Shown here piece after piece: positions 1-11,931 of a stretch of DNA of 64,000 nucleotides. This DNA is from Rhynchosporium graminicola (taxonomy: Eukaryota; Ascomycota; Leotiomycetes; Helotiales; Ploettnerulaceae). The stretch lies in contig FJUW01000012.1 in assembly GCA_900074885.1 (NCBI GenBank), positions 434,001 to 498,000 on the forward strand, read 5' to 3'. Made by a program: the position numbers and the translations under genes. How positions within the stretch are numbered: the stretch's first letter is position 1; each line of letters opens with the position of its first letter. The notes under the pieces are model-generated. The model was not told the origin of the DNA. It was given only the letters and a program-made list of their open reading frames with translations, and did not search any database.

Positions 1-1688
1 GCCTCCTTTGTTGACTTCACTAAGGCTTCTGATTCTGAATTGGATTTGGTCTTCAAGCTGGCCAATTCCGCTTCTAACTTAGAAACGGCAGCCGAATGCT
101 CAGTCTGATGGTTCTTAAACTTCTCTTGATGACTAGCCTCCAAATCACGTTGAGCCGTGTCGGCCGCCTCAAGTTTCTTCTGAAGTTCGCTGATAGTTGC
201 CTCATGTTTTTGGGTAATGTCTTCAATTTGCTTCGCATAGCTCGACGTGGCTTCCGTGGATCCCTTTGCGATTTCCGCTGAGTGTGACGTTTTCAGAGCC
301 GCAAGAGCTGATTCGTGCTCATTGTTCAGTGACTGCTTCAGATGGGTAAGTGTTTGTTGATGTTCGGCCTTCAAAGATTCCAAAGCTGTGTTAGCCTCCG
401 ATAATTGAGCTTTCAGAGCCACAATCTCAGTTTCCTTCTCGGAAGTGGCAGAAGTGGCAGATTGATGAGCGCTCTTCGCGTTTGCAAATTCGACATTGAG
501 TGCTGTAAGAGCGGATGCATGTTCAGCCTTTAGTCTCTCGAGAGACTCTGATGTTTCAGAAGCACCTTTTGCCTCGGCTTCCTTCTGTGCGCCCTCGATG
601 GCCTTCACGGACGCCTCCTCTGCAGCTGATCTAGTCTTCTCTGCTTCCTCCAATTTCGCCTGTAGCTCTTCCACATCCGCCTTGTGCTTCGAGTGCAACT
701 TCTCGACAATCTCGTTATGCTGGGTCTTGATATTTTCCTCTGCATTTGCAACGTTCTTGGCCTCTTCCTCAACTTGCTTTCCAAGCTCGAGCAATTTCTC
801 CTGCGAAGCTGTGATTTCCTTCTTGAGCTCCTCGACACGGGTTTCACTGTCCGCTAGCTTTGCCTTTAGCTCCTCGGTCTCCTTTGATGATGTAGAAATC
901 GCTCCTTGGCCAGAAGATCGAATAGGCTGTTTCGCTACTGGTGATCCAGTTATTGCAGACAGACGCTTCTTCGCATCAGCCACTGTCGAAGAGGTGGATG
1001 TTTTCGCTAGGGTGGAAGATCTGCTAGTTGTGCTGCCTGCAACACCGGCAGTTCTTGTAGATGTACTGCTAGAAGTAGCAGGCTTGGCAACTGTTTTAGG
1101 ACTCGATGAGCTGACCGATGTCGCGGATTTTCGAACAGTGGTAGAGGGTATAGATCCACTGGCTCGCTTCTCGGGAAGAGTCTCAGTCTTCCCAGGAGAA
1201 CTATGAGGAGGAGCAGTAGATGTTCTGCGAGCTGCAGAAGCAAGTATCTTCTTCTTCTCGTCACTCGAGCCTCCAATTGACGCCTGAGTGCGATGACTGG
1301 CACTTGATGATGTAGGAGCTGTTGCACTGCTCGCAGACTTTCGTACAGCAGCGACCGGGGCACGGGTTGGAGGCTTGGATAGGCCACCAGTGGTGCGGGT
1401 GGAGGAAGCAGCTGAAACCTTTGTCGCAGTCGATGATGTGGCCGAAGTTGCTGGACGCTTTACCAGACCACGCTTGGGAGGAACATTTTCCTTCTTGATT
1501 CCGTTCGCAGCCTCCTTTGGTGCGGCTTCTTTCTCGGTCTCCTTCTCGGTCTCCTTCTCATTCTCGGTCTCAATCTCGATCTCGGATGTAATTCCAGGAG
1601 TCTCGTCGCCAGACAAAATATCCGTAGGCATAGGAGCCTCCTCTTGCCTCTCTTCATGAGGAACTTCTGGCGTTTTGACGTCTGCCAT
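1..1688 (-). CDS. Coiled-coil protein with disordered Ser/Thr/Ala-rich N-terminus (3' end missing)
   Basis: The minus frame is open from an ATG at 1686-1688 to the window edge, giving about 562 residues with no stop, so the C-terminus lies outside. Residues 1-75 are acidic (MADVKTPEVPHEE start, Glu/Thr-Glu-Lys repeats). Residues about 75-270 are Ser/Thr/Ala/Lys/Arg-rich and disordered. From about residue 275 the protein is a long heptad-type coiled coil rich in Glu, Lys, Ala and Leu. Similar fungal proteins are often labelled M-protein-repeat or SMC-like only because of the coiled coil, so I assign no function. Basic Ser-rich N-terminus plus coiled coil would suit a cytoskeleton- or microtubule-associated scaffold (inference). 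Confidence 0.85.
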   Translation of the reverse strand, partial: MADVKTPEVPHEERQEEAPMPTDILSGDETPGITSEIEIETENEKETEKETEKEAAPKEAANGIKKENVPPKRGLVKRPATSATSSTATKVSAASSTRTTGGLSKPPTRAPVAAVRKSASSATAPTSSSASHRTQASIGGSSDEKKKILASAARRTSTAPPHSSPGKTETLPEKRASGSIPSTTVRKSATSVSSSSPKTVAKPATSSSTSTRTAGVAGSTTSRSSTLAKTSTSSTVADAKKRLSAITGSPVAKQPIRSSGQGAISTSSKETEELKAKLADSETRVEELKKEITASQEKLLELGKQVEEEAKNVANAEENIKTQHNEIVEKLHSKHKADVEELQAKLEEAEKTRSAAEEASVKAIEGAQKEAEAKGASETSESLERLKAEHASALTALNVEFANAKSAHQSATSATSEKETEIVALKAQLSEANTALESLKAEHQQTLTHLKQSLNNEHESALAALKTSHSAEIAKGSTEATSSYAKQIEDITQKHEATISELQKKLEAADTAQRDLEASHQEKFKNHQTEHSAAVSKLEAELASLKTKSNSESEALVKSTKE

Positions 1689-3237
1689 TTTGTAGTTTGT
1701 CTAGTGATGCTAGAAGTGGAATTGCTTGCGACTTTATCAATAGCTATACAAAGCAGAACAGTATCAGTAATGTCTCAATGCTCCACGCTGACCATGAAAC
1801 CTCGAAATCCTTCCCGTCTGCAGAAATGAAAGAGCAGTTTCATTTAGCCCATTCAAAAAGCTTCGACACGTCACACTCTGCCAATGGAGAGACTGTCTCT
1901 TCTCACTGCAGGGCAGCGCATGCAGGCAATGATTTTCCCGAGAAGCAGTTGAGTGGTGTAGGACTTACAATGGGGGTTTGGAGTGCTGTACACCGCTTGC
2001 GCGAGCTTGAAGATGCAAGAGATCGGGATGGGACGCGCGCCTCGAGTCGCGTAAACTGGTGGGGTTGAGGACTACGAGTGGCCAGCTTCAAAGAACTGTT
2101 CGATGAATCAGCAATGGCTATGCGCAAATAAGCAGAACTCCTAATGAGGCTCAAAGCAGGATGTGCGAGGCTGTTCAGGAGACAACATCAGCTCCAATGT
2201 GACTTAGGCTAAGACACCCCTCAAGAGACAAGCTCCAATAGAGATCTAATCCTAGCTAAATTGCTGCAGGGTCCATTCATCCAATCATGCGACGAAGAGT
2301 GATGAACCACGTCCGTGCAAGCTCCATATTAATTGCTCTAACCCATTTCGGGACATTTATTGACTTTGGCATTTTTGCGCTACAATTCTCTGTATCTTTG
2401 AGATCTGTTAACCTTGCAACAAACTACCGTCTGCAGCAACTTCATTTTCGAATAGTTTTAAGTCAACGGAGAGGTAGAAGATGACGAAGAGGTCAAGCAT
2501 TGCCAGGAATGGTTGGTCGGCCAAGCTAGTATCTATTATCTCATCCTTGACATTACGCGTTTGACATGACCGCTGTTACCACGGACCCAATACTGTCTCT
2601 TATTCTTTGACATCTTCCCGGCGCGAATATCAGATAGTTGAGACGAGACATTGGCTTCAGATGGCTCACGAAGTTTGTTTCCCTAGCGTAGAGGATATCA
2701 AAACCGCATGTTTGAATGGAGACGTTTGCGTTGGGAGAACATTACCATTCCTTGGAGATGCCCTGGTTTCTGATTCAATCATCGGGAAAATCAAAAATCG
2801 TAATACTCTTCGCGGTACATAGATTTTCAGACTTCACTCTTAAGCTCAAACAAGTGTCCATTTTAGGAACAAGCCAAAAAGTGAAGAAAAGAATCAATTG
2901 TAGACTAATTCAACGCAAGGGTATCAGGGTATCGTTGTCCATCTGTCAATGAAGGCACATACGCATGCATTACATGGCCATTCAAGAATGATCCATCCAT
3001 ACAAGCATCCGTGCTCATAAGGGGGTATTTGAAAGAAAGTAAAACGACTTCCACGCACCACCGTCCTGCTGCCGACCCAGTAGGAAGAAAAACAAAATGT
3101 GATATCCTGTCCACTGCGAGCCAGAACCCTGCCATTACAACAACTCCACCTTCGCACCGTCATGATATAATAAGTCGTACCAAAGAGATAACGAAACGTC
3201 AATATATGATTCGATTCTCGGTCCGGTGTACACTTAT
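1689..3237. other. Intergenic region
   Basis: Upstream of the coiled-coil gene and downstream of the small Ala/Pro-rich gene. Several ORFs of 60-123 codons occur on both strands, but none has a recognisable domain, consistent frame or intron pattern. I see no RNA gene or repeat here. Confidence 0.5.
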
Positions 3238-4029
3238 TTAGGTAGTAGGAGCTGGGGCAGCTGGGATAGTTGCTGGGGCAGTGATTGGGATCTCCTCCTT
3301 CTTGACCTCGGGTTCGATGACTGGGGTTGCTACAGGCTGTTAGCAAAAAGGTTCCCTCATGTGCCACGTCTTGATATAGTGTGAGTGTGATAAAAAAACG
3401 TACGGGCAGCCTCAGTTTTAGCCGGTTCAACAGGAGCAGTAGCTTGGACCTCAGTCTTCGCGACCTCAGGGGCAACAACAGCTGGCGCAACAGGGGCATC
3501 GGCAGGGGTTGGCTCTTCGATCTTTGCGGGAGTCTCGGTTGTAGTGGGCTTCACCTCAGCTAGTCGAACAAAGACACGTCAGCTTGAGCTCTTATCTGAT
3601 AAGCAGTCACGCGATGGAATGGCACATACGAGCAGCAGCTGGGGCTGGGGCTGGTACAGCGGGAGTGGTCTCAGTAGCAACGGCGCCATTTGTGGGAGTT
3701 TGCTCGACGGGCTTGGTAGCTTCAGCAGACTTCTCCTCCTTCTTGGAGGTCTTTCCCTTGATGAAGCTCTTGAACTTGGCCTTGAGGTCGGCTAGGGCGT
3801 TGGGTGCTGTAGAACAGATACAGATTAGCATGTAACTCTAAGATAGGTGGCAAAGTGACACAGAAGTTTCAGAGGCAATACATCCATCTCTACGGATCGA
3901 GGATGATGGTATGCTGTCTAATAACAAGCACACAATTCGAGCCTCGAGAAAGCTCTTTGATGCTTCCACTCGATCTTTGGGAGACGCCGATAGGAAGTCA
4001 GAGGGTTTGCACTTACGAATTCCAGGCAT
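3238..4029 (-). CDS. Small Ala/Pro/Glu-rich hypothetical protein, four exons
   Basis: Exons (minus) are 4017-4029, 3630-3806, 3404-3559 and 3238-3329. All three introns are GT-AG (GTAAGT, GTATGT and GTACGT donors) and the phases join cleanly into 145 codons plus TAA. The first exon encodes only MPGI plus one base. The protein starts MPGIPPNALADLKAKFKSF, followed by a Lys/Glu-rich stretch, and from residue about 40 is low-complexity Ala/Pro/Thr/Glu/Val. No signal peptide or membrane segment. The first 30 residues could form an amphipathic helix; the rest is probably disordered. I do not recognise a family. A tiny first exon and conserved splice phases support a real gene rather than chance ORFs. 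Confidence 0.75.
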
Positions 4030-4929
4030 TTTGTTAAAGTGGCAAGTGCGAAGGTTTGATATGTTGTGTCGTGGTATGGAAGGAGCTGATGTGTTTAGAT
4101 GGGAATGAATAGAAAGAACGGTTGGCAAGGGCGGGAGAGATGAAGTGAGCGGAAGTCCAGACGAGAATGGCGCTACCGGCAGTCCTGTCACGAACCTTAT
4201 CCCCGTTTATTCTTCGGGGGACTGCCCGGTGCAGGTGGACTAAACCCGCGACCTAGACGGACCCACTATTAACCAAGAGATAGGTAGTATCGAGCGAATG
4301 ATCATCAAGATTACGATACTATACATAGTAGTTGAGCTCTTGATTGGAAGTCTAGGTAGGTATAAGTTGTAAGACTAGGTTTTCACTAACTGGCTTGTCA
4401 ACTGGTTTATTGCATCATTTAATGTTCACGGAGAAATCTTTTCACGAGCGCCTTTTTGGTGAAATCCCTACTTAAAACCCCCGGAGCGAGAATGACTCTA
4501 CCCTCGCTGACTGGACTCTAAAGGCTTGAATATCCCGCAGTTCGGTTGAAGCCATAATGGCCTGGTATGGGAAGGCCTGTCACGCGTGTATCCATGCATC
4601 ATGTCTCAACCGGTAGGAAAGCTGGGGTTTGGAGACCAATGGACTTCGAACGTCACATAGAATATCAAACGTTCTTAACTTTCAAAATTAACTTATTACA
4701 TTCATGGTCTAGACTCAGCAGAAGTGATTGGTAGAGAGATGTAACATTCGACATCAAGGGCTCGATCGCACCCTAAATCGCGGCCCCATGTGCGGCACGA
4801 TGCGTGTCCACTAGTATTCTGCGCATCTGAGACTGACAGGTGCCGCCCGTCCGCTTACCGCCAACGCCAACGCCAACGCCAACGCCATGCTAGTCTACCA
4901 AAACCCACGATTTCCTCAGGTACCTCTGG
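4030..4929. other. Intergenic region
   Basis: Lies between the start of the small Ala/Pro-rich gene and the stop of the PP2A activator gene. It holds one short hexanucleotide tandem repeat (listed separately). ORFs here are short and unconvincing. Confidence 0.5.
4861..4887. repeat. Hexanucleotide tandem repeat (CCAACG)x4
   Basis: Four perfect copies of CCAACG followed by CCA, just downstream of the PP2A activator stop codon. Confidence 0.9.
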
Positions 4930-6529
4930 TTATCTACCTCCTTGTCCTCGTGGATCAGCCCAAGGCGCTCTTGTAGGACCATCAGGTTTTGTCCTTTCCG
5001 GCAAATTCCCACTCGGACCTTGTGCCCACGGAGCTCGAGTCAACGGCGCTCCACTACTAACACCTTGACTTTGGATCCCAGCCCATGGAGCGGCTGTTGT
5101 AGGTATAGGACCACCTGGTGGATTCACCCATGGAGCTCTTGTAGATTCTTGTGGTTGTCGAGCTGTTGCCGGGCCTGAACTTGAGCTTGAGCTACCGTGA
5201 GGCTGATTTGCTGTGTGAACTGAAGCTGCGACCTGCTGAGCATTTGGATCCTGTTCCCAACTGAACAGAGATCCGAATGGAAAATGTTGAATAACCTGCG
5301 TGTATCAGCAATGCTTGCTTAACAAAGTAAGACTCAATTTGCATTGAGAGATGACAGCTAATGGGAATTCCCGGCTACTTACTGGAAATTTGGACAAAAC
5401 CTCGGCATTGTACATCTTGATCATTCCCTATTGATGTATCAGGATGTGTCCCCGCCCTTTGAGAGAGGTCATACCTTGTTTATCTTGCCCCATCCAGACT
5501 TGACACCAGAGATATCGAACAAAATAGGACTGTGTTCCCAGAAAGGGCCAGTCTTGACGTCGTTGATGAACCCCACGGCCGAGAAATACATATTATGTTT
5601 CCTCTCCCTGTTTACAACATTTTTCTTCGCTACATCACCCGGATTTGGCGCTTCAGCAAGTGCTCCTTCGATGGGCATAGGATCACCATCTGAAATAGGA
5701 GGGCAATACTGCGACGAGCCAAAGATATAAGGCAAGAATGAATGATCATCCAGGCCCCAGACTCCGTGAGAGCCGGCTGGTTCTAGTGTATAGGTGAGGA
5801 TCAAGCGACGAACAACTCTCAGGTAGCTACTCATAGTAAGCAAAAGGATTCAGCAAGGATTGGAGGCATGACGTACGGCTCGATGATGCCAAGAACGATG
5901 CTCCTCTCCAATTCCCTGTCCTGAGTAGGGGCAGTAGTAAACCCACCTAGCTTCCATATACATCCCAGGAATGCGAGAAAGCTAAGCTCATGACCCGTAC
6001 CATAGTCTAACCTTTGAGAACTGCCAAAGCCACCCATGATGTATGGAGTAAGCTCGTCCAAAACTGACACGCCATTTTCTGGCTGCGTTTCCGGATGGAA
6101 AATAGTTGTAGGTAAATGCTTCTCAAGCAGATTTGAAATTCGTGACTCTAAGATCTCGTACCACTTTCTGAAGCTGACATTTCCAAATCTTCGAGGTCCT
6201 GTATCTGGAGGTGCTTCTTCAATAATGGCATCTATGCTTTTCAGTAGCTCTTGCAACTTTCGTACTGGCCCGTAAAGAGTATAATCTAGACCCAGCCGCC
6301 AAGATTGGGTTTGACCAGATGTAGGTGATTTTCTTGGACACATCGCTATGTTGAGCTGCATAACAAAGATACCAATATCCCGATATGCTTGAGAGGTAAG
6401 AAACGAAGGGACATCGTGACCTTCATGTATCCTCTTGGTTGGCTTTGAAAAAGCATGTTGTGAAGATGCTTCCAGGATGGATAGACTCCTCGAGGTCCCA
6501 ATATCCTTTGCTGGCCCGTTCGACTGCAT
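4930..6529 (-). CDS. Serine/threonine protein phosphatase 2A activator (PTPA family, Rrd1-like)
   Basis: Four exons on the minus strand (5877-6529, 5475-5826, 5383-5427, 4930-5295) give 471 residues with matching phases and GT-AG introns of 47-87 nt. PTPA hallmarks are clear: [17 protein letters not shown] near the N-terminus, then [39 protein letters not shown] and [16 protein letters not shown]. The family consists of PP2A-activating peptidyl-prolyl isomerase-like proteins acting in cytosol and nucleus. The last ~75 residues are a Pro/Gly-rich tail with four APW motifs that is absent from the core fold. Fungi have two paralogues; a long C-terminal extension argues for the Rrd1/ypa1 type, but I cannot settle this from sequence alone. 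It is divergent from the DUF1992 gene across about 225 bp. Confidence 0.93.
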
Positions 6530-6754
6530 GATAGCGAAAATGTCGATATAATGCTCCTCGAATGGTTGTTCGATGGTTCGGTTTGTTTTGAGTTTGGAGG
6601 CGAGGCGAGATGACGAGAGGCAGCACAGCTCGGACGAGGCTAGCGGCCGCCACTGTGCTCATCCACTCTCCCACCACTTGAAATGCTCCATCCTCTTCGG
6701 GTTCACTGTTTCCTGCTTTTGTTAACTTCAATCGAACCGTGGATAGCTTTCTAT
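6530..6754. promoter_or_regulatory. Shared divergent promoter region
   Basis: About 225 bp separate the start codon of the PP2A activator gene (-) from the preferred start of the DUF1992 gene (+), so both promoters must lie here. An upstream ATG at 6683 would shorten the gap if it were used. No clear TATA box is seen. Confidence 0.45.
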
Positions 6755-8567
6755 ATGCCCGTAATCAGATATCCAACACAAAATCTATGCGTCCGCAGCT
6801 TGCGAAGCTCTCACCATGTCTTACAAAATCAATCCAAGGCCGCAGCTCGGGGACTTTCTCAGTATTCGCCACTGCGAAACAGAGATCAAGATGGCGGAAG
6901 GGAGCTGAAGGCAGTGGAAGAACAAGCATCGCTCGAATCGACAATACTGAGTAAATCTTTCAAAAGCTCATCGAATTCACCACGAGACAATGTTGCGCCA
7001 CAACCAGGAGCTATGTCCCGGCGGCTGGCAGAAGCTGCAGAGGAAGCTGTTCTCGAAGGTGGTCGGGTAGGGAAGAAAGCAATTGAAGAATCGGGATTTT
7101 CGGAAGAGTTGAAGAGCAAGCTTCTCGAGAAAATTGAGACTTCAAGGTTCCGATCAGAGAATGCTACAGCATTCGCAGAGGCTGGGCTGAACTCTAATGT
7201 TGGACAAGGCTCACGGCAGATCGCCACCGGCCAAGCATGGACGGGGCACGAAAGTCCGCAAGATTCTATGCTACGGATGTTGGACGATGCACGAAAATCC
7301 CTGGCACCGAACTTGAGAGGCAAGGCGAAAATACCAAGTCCTGTCATTGATTTGAGGTTGAAGCCGAAGCCGAAGCAGAAACCGGGGGAGAGATTGGCGA
7401 ATGCAAGGGATAAGACTTCAATTTATTCTATCTCTAAGGACTCCCAGATGAGTGATAAGGAGAGGGAACAGATGAGAAGGGATTTGAAGGACAGGTTTGG
7501 GCCAGGAGTGGGAACGATGCCAAACTCTTTCCGAGGGCTGGCAGCGCTGGCTAATGAGAGAATTGAAGATGCTATTGCGAGAGGCCAATTCAAGGTGCGT
7601 ACGGTCTCGACGTTGAAAGATGAGTACTAAGTCATCCCAGAACATACCCCGCGGCAAGGCCATTGTACGAGATGCCAGAGCAGATAATCCCTTCATTGAT
7701 ACCACAGAATACATCATGAACAAGATGATTCAGCGACAAGACATTGTGCCCCCGTGGATTGAAAAGCAGCAAGAAGTTGTTAAGACGGCCAACATCTTCC
7801 GAGCTAGGTTACGAAATGACTGGAAACGAATAGCTGCAAGGACGATAGCAAGTCGAGGTGGAAGCTTGGACCAACAGATACGGAGGGCTGACCTTTATGC
7901 TCAAGCTGAAAGATTCTACAATCCCAAGAAAAAGGCCGTGGAGCAGGTGTCTGTGCCTGCAACGGCCACCAACGACCCTGTTCTGATCAATATCGTCCAG
8001 GAAGTACCTTCCACAATGACAGAGCGCCCTCCTGTCCAAGTTTTGGCGGAGACGAAAGAGTGCATTATTGGATCAACAGAAGTGCCTAACATAACATCGC
8101 CTGATTTGAATTCGAGCTCAATGCCGATCGAAACCAAAACTAACGTAACATCTTCGCACTCTACATCCTATCAAGATGTCCATCCGCAAACCCCAGCATT
8201 GCCGGCACTATTCCGAATTCCCTCCTGGGAGCAAGCAGAAAGGTCCTACCTCACTCTCGCCATCGAGAATCTTAACTCATTAACAAGATCATACAACTTA
8301 ATGGCACCCGAGTTAGCCAAGAAACCATATTACTCCCTCGAGCGCGAACTCAGATCATGCTACGCAGACGTGGCACCACAACTCTCTCAAGCTATCAGGG
8401 AACGGGCGGCTCGACCTGCAAAGGAACTAGTGGAGAAGATTGGACACAGGCCTGGTGGTGTCCTAGACAGGTTTGCGAGTGATAAGGCAGTCATTTATGA
8501 TTCTAAGAAACCGCTTTATGGATTTAAGGAGTTTTGGAGTGATCTTTGGGGGCAGAAGGGGGTTTGA
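6755..8567 (+). CDS. DUF1992 (DNAJC28 conserved domain) protein, probably mitochondrial
   Basis: Two exons, 6755-7594 and 7641-8567, with a 46-nt GT-AG intron (GTGCGT donor, CCCAG acceptor), give 588 residues. The intron splits the diagnostic DUF1992 region: RIEDAIARGQFK joins NIPRGKAIVRDARADNPF, followed by NKMIQRQDIVPPWIEKQQEV. This matches the conserved domain of DnaJ homologue subfamily C member 28. No J domain is seen. The N-terminus from MPVIRYPTQNLCVRSLRSS is Arg/Ser-rich and lacks acidic residues, like a mitochondrial presequence. An in-frame ATG at 6683 adds 24 hydrophobic residues; I prefer 6755 because it exposes the presequence. The C-terminal half (after about residue 370) is less conserved. 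Molecular function is unknown. Confidence 0.85.
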
Positions 8568-10487
8568 TACGCTGCTCGGGTTCGTTTCGAGAGAAACAAA
8601 AAGTATAGGACTCTTTTGTGGAGCTGGGGACGATCACAAATGTGGTCAGAGCTTATGAATTGTCCTTGGAGGATAAGGAGAGGTGTGATGTCTAAACAAT
8701 GAACGTAATAATGACGAAACGAAATTCGAAAGATGACAGGGAGAATAAGGAGTCAGGTCGACTTCCCACTTGGTTTTGCAGGTCGCGACTCAAATTAGCA
8801 CAAGAGGAAAGGGCGACCTCGTCCCCTCTGAAAGGCGATCTCGTCCGCACGATGTTGTTGGTTTCTGGGAAGCCAGTGCCTTGAACCATCAATAATTCAA
8901 CTCGAATCGACGCAAACCTATCTGTATTCCAATAATTATTATCATATCATTCGGATCACCGTACTCAATCATATCCTAGGCACTTCTTATAGATCCAGGA
9001 AGGCTTCATGGACCCATAAATCCATATCATTCGATTAGTCCGCAACATTCACCACTCGACAATCAGCACAAGACTGAATGGGAAACCAACCAGGAAAAAA
9101 CGAAGAAGCTTTCAATGGAAGCTGGGTGGCAGAGAACCTCCTTGAAAAGGCGAAAAACGATTCACAGAGTAGCCGGGGCGTATGAAGTGAGGCGGCTCGG
9201 GCTCGCGCCACCGCCTTAGGACGCAGGGAAACCAACAAGCAGCGCACGATGGCTGAGGAGGCATATGTTGTGTGTGGACGACGAATACGACATTGACGAG
9301 GTGACTTCCCCTGCCTAATTCACACGGAACAAATTTCAGAAGTTGATCCGGTGGCGCAGACAGGACATGTCGCGGACGTCGACTCTGATATTGGGGTGAG
9401 GTCGCCTCTTGCCAACGCAACTCCTTACAATCCTCTAGGCTCTGGTGTAGGGAATGATGGGCGCCCTGAGTCGGAAAACAAAAACGAAAGTGCTACTCGG
9501 TGCTTTTCTGCCATTAAGACACTTTCCAGATGCCCGAGGAACGGTTCGAGGAAGCTTATGCTATCATTGGGTCACGTCGAGGGAAATCATAGAAGTATTG
9601 ACTATGGGTTGGCAATATTAAGGCACACAATTACTTTGTTGCTTTGCTTGATAACAGCAAGACAGTTGCAAAATAATTATAGCGGAATCGCCCGAGCCAA
9701 TGCTTTAAAGTCACATGACTTTCATGATTTTACCAGGTGACAATAGGACAGCTGGCTTACGTGGGCTGAAGAATGAGTTTGCTACGAGTTTCCTTAGCTG
9801 CTTAATCGGAGACGAGCCCTGGGGATTCCGCTGTCAATAAGTGAATTGATTGTGTCGCTGTCAAGTGCAGTGTAGACTAGATCAGACCAGACCAGACCAG
9901 ACCAGACCAGACCAGACCAGGCAGAATCATAAGTATTTCCCGACTAATAAGTGTTGTTGGAACGCTCCAGCCATTTCTTGTTGCAATACTAGCATTTAGT
10001 AGGTATTCTCTCTTAGTCGATGAATTTTTGAAGAGGCTTCTAGTCAGGCTTCTCCTTATTTACGCAAGCGGCGCTCTTAGTACGCGCTTAATCTCAATAT
10101 CGACCGCCACACGCCTTGCTTTTCAAACTGCCGCATCATGATTGGCAAATTCGAATCCGTTGCGCCATTTTTATGTTTGCGAATGCAGTACATCTGGTTA
10201 GCCTGAAGCCGCAAGTGGTAAGTGGTCTTTCCAAGTGGATGTGGACGTCTTCGGCTTTTGATCATGCTTTGCAAGCTACACACTCAATATATGAACTCCC
10301 CAGCTCTTCCTATGAAGGGTCATGTGGAAACCCTCGGAAGAAGCGCCACCAAGGAGGTCAACATGTGAAGACACCCTCCCACTGTGGGGAAAATTGCCTC
10401 CTTGCGGGCAGATAAATACACCAAGTCTGCCTTGGTAGTTTCCCCAGATATTTTAGACTCTACCATCTACCCAATTTATCTGTCACT
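8568..10487. other. Intergenic region
   Basis: Contains a pentanucleotide repeat (listed separately). ORFs of 60-129 codons occur on both strands without domains. A TATA-like ATAAATA lies at 10412-10418, about 70 nt before the peroxygenase start. Confidence 0.5.
9883..9920. repeat. Pentanucleotide microsatellite (CAGAC)n
   Basis: About 7.5 uninterrupted copies of a CAGAC/ACCAG unit in intergenic DNA. Confidence 0.95.
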
Positions 10488-11931
10488 ATGAAGATCATTT
10501 CAACCGTTACAGCACTTGCTGCTCTCAACATTTCTGGCGTCTCGGCTTTCCCTTCTATTACTCTTGAAGCTGCTCAGGTCGCTGCCCGCGATGCTGAAGT
10601 GGCATCGGCCGCAAAGTCTGCATATGAGAAGAGAGTGAGCGGGATCCTGCCCGGTTTCAATGCTGCTGCCCAACTCATCGACGTCTCAGGAAAGCATGCA
10701 TTCACACCTCCCAATTTCAGCAAAGGAGATCTGAGAGGGCCTTGCCCAGGTCTCAATGCGCTCGCGAACCACAACTATCTTCCACATAATGGCTTTGCCA
10801 CCATTGATCAATTTGTGACTCAAACAAACAAGGTCTTTGGAATGGTAAGTACTTCAATTCTTTAGTACTTAACTTCTTTGGCCGAAGTAGCAACGCTAAC
10901 AAGGATAGAGTCTTGATCTGGGATTATTCTTAGCAGTCTACGGTACTGTCATGGACGGCAACCCGCTATCTCTGACTCCTGGCTGGTCAATTGGTGGTCC
11001 TCCCTCCAATCCAAGCCAACAAAACCTGCTCGGGAACGTCCTCGGTTTACTCGGAACACCTCAAGGTATCTCAGGATCTCATAACAAGTACGAGACTGAC
11101 GCCTCCCCGACTCGAGGCGATCTCTACCAATATGGCAACGCATACAAGCTTCAAGTCTCGCAGTTCCAGACCCTATTCGATCTCCAACCTGATGCCGCAA
11201 CCGCAAACTACAACATGGAAGTCATGGCCAAGGAGCGCAAGATCACCTTTGAGCGCTCGATTGCCGAGAACCCGTATTTCTTCTATGGGCCTTTCACCGG
11301 TCTAGCTGTATCTCAGGCAGCACATACATTCATTTACCGATTCATGAGCAACAAGACTGCTGAGAATCCCGAGGGAGTGTTGAATCAGGAGGTTTTGAAG
11401 AGTTTCTTCGCTATTTCTGGGGAGTCGGGTAACTTCACTTATAACCCCGGCCATGAGAGAATCCCAGAGAATTGGTATAAGCGTGCTATTGGCGATGAGT
11501 ACTCGATCTTATTCTTGAACACTGATACTCTCTACTTGTAAGTTGCCTCATTCCCCCCCTCCCCAATTGGACACTTCACAACATATACTGACACAATTAT
11601 CAGCGCCTCACAGTACCCTAATACCCTCACAATCGGTGGAAACACCGGAACTGTCAACACTTTCACACCTCTCAATTTCGAAAATCTCACCGGCGGTGTC
11701 TTCAACGCCACCACCCTTCTAGAAGATAACAACCTCGCCTGCTTCGCTTACCAGGCAGCAAGTCTCACTGCTCCAGACTTGCTAAAGGGCCTCTACAGAG
11801 ATATCAACAAGCCGCTTGCTATGTTGAACAACGCAACTAAGAATGCATTGGTAAATCTGAGATGTCCCGAGTTGGCGAATATCGATGCGAATCAGTTTGG
11901 GAAGTATCCGGGATATGCGTCGCAGTTGTAG
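10488..11931 (+). CDS. Secreted heme-thiolate peroxidase (chloroperoxidase / unspecific peroxygenase family)
   Basis: Three exons (10488-10844, 10909-11537, 11604-11931) join in phase to 437 residues. Residues 1-20 are a signal peptide ending VSA. The proximal heme ligand motif GPCPGLNALANH places the axial Cys at residue 86. The distal region HNKYETDASPTRGD has a Glu at about 181, Asp 183, Ser 185 and Arg 188, corresponding to the acid-base and Mg-site region of Peroxidase family 2. N-glycosylation sequons (NFT, NLT, NAT) suit an extracellular protein. Family members use hydrogen peroxide to halogenate or oxygenate substrates. The length is above that of classical short chloroperoxidases. 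Substrate cannot be predicted. Confidence 0.92.

Noticed and set aside
496..1206. 236-codon ORF on the plus strand
   Set aside because: It is the antisense shadow of the Ser/Ala/Glu-rich coiled-coil gene; its Ser/Phe/Ala-rich translation has no domain.
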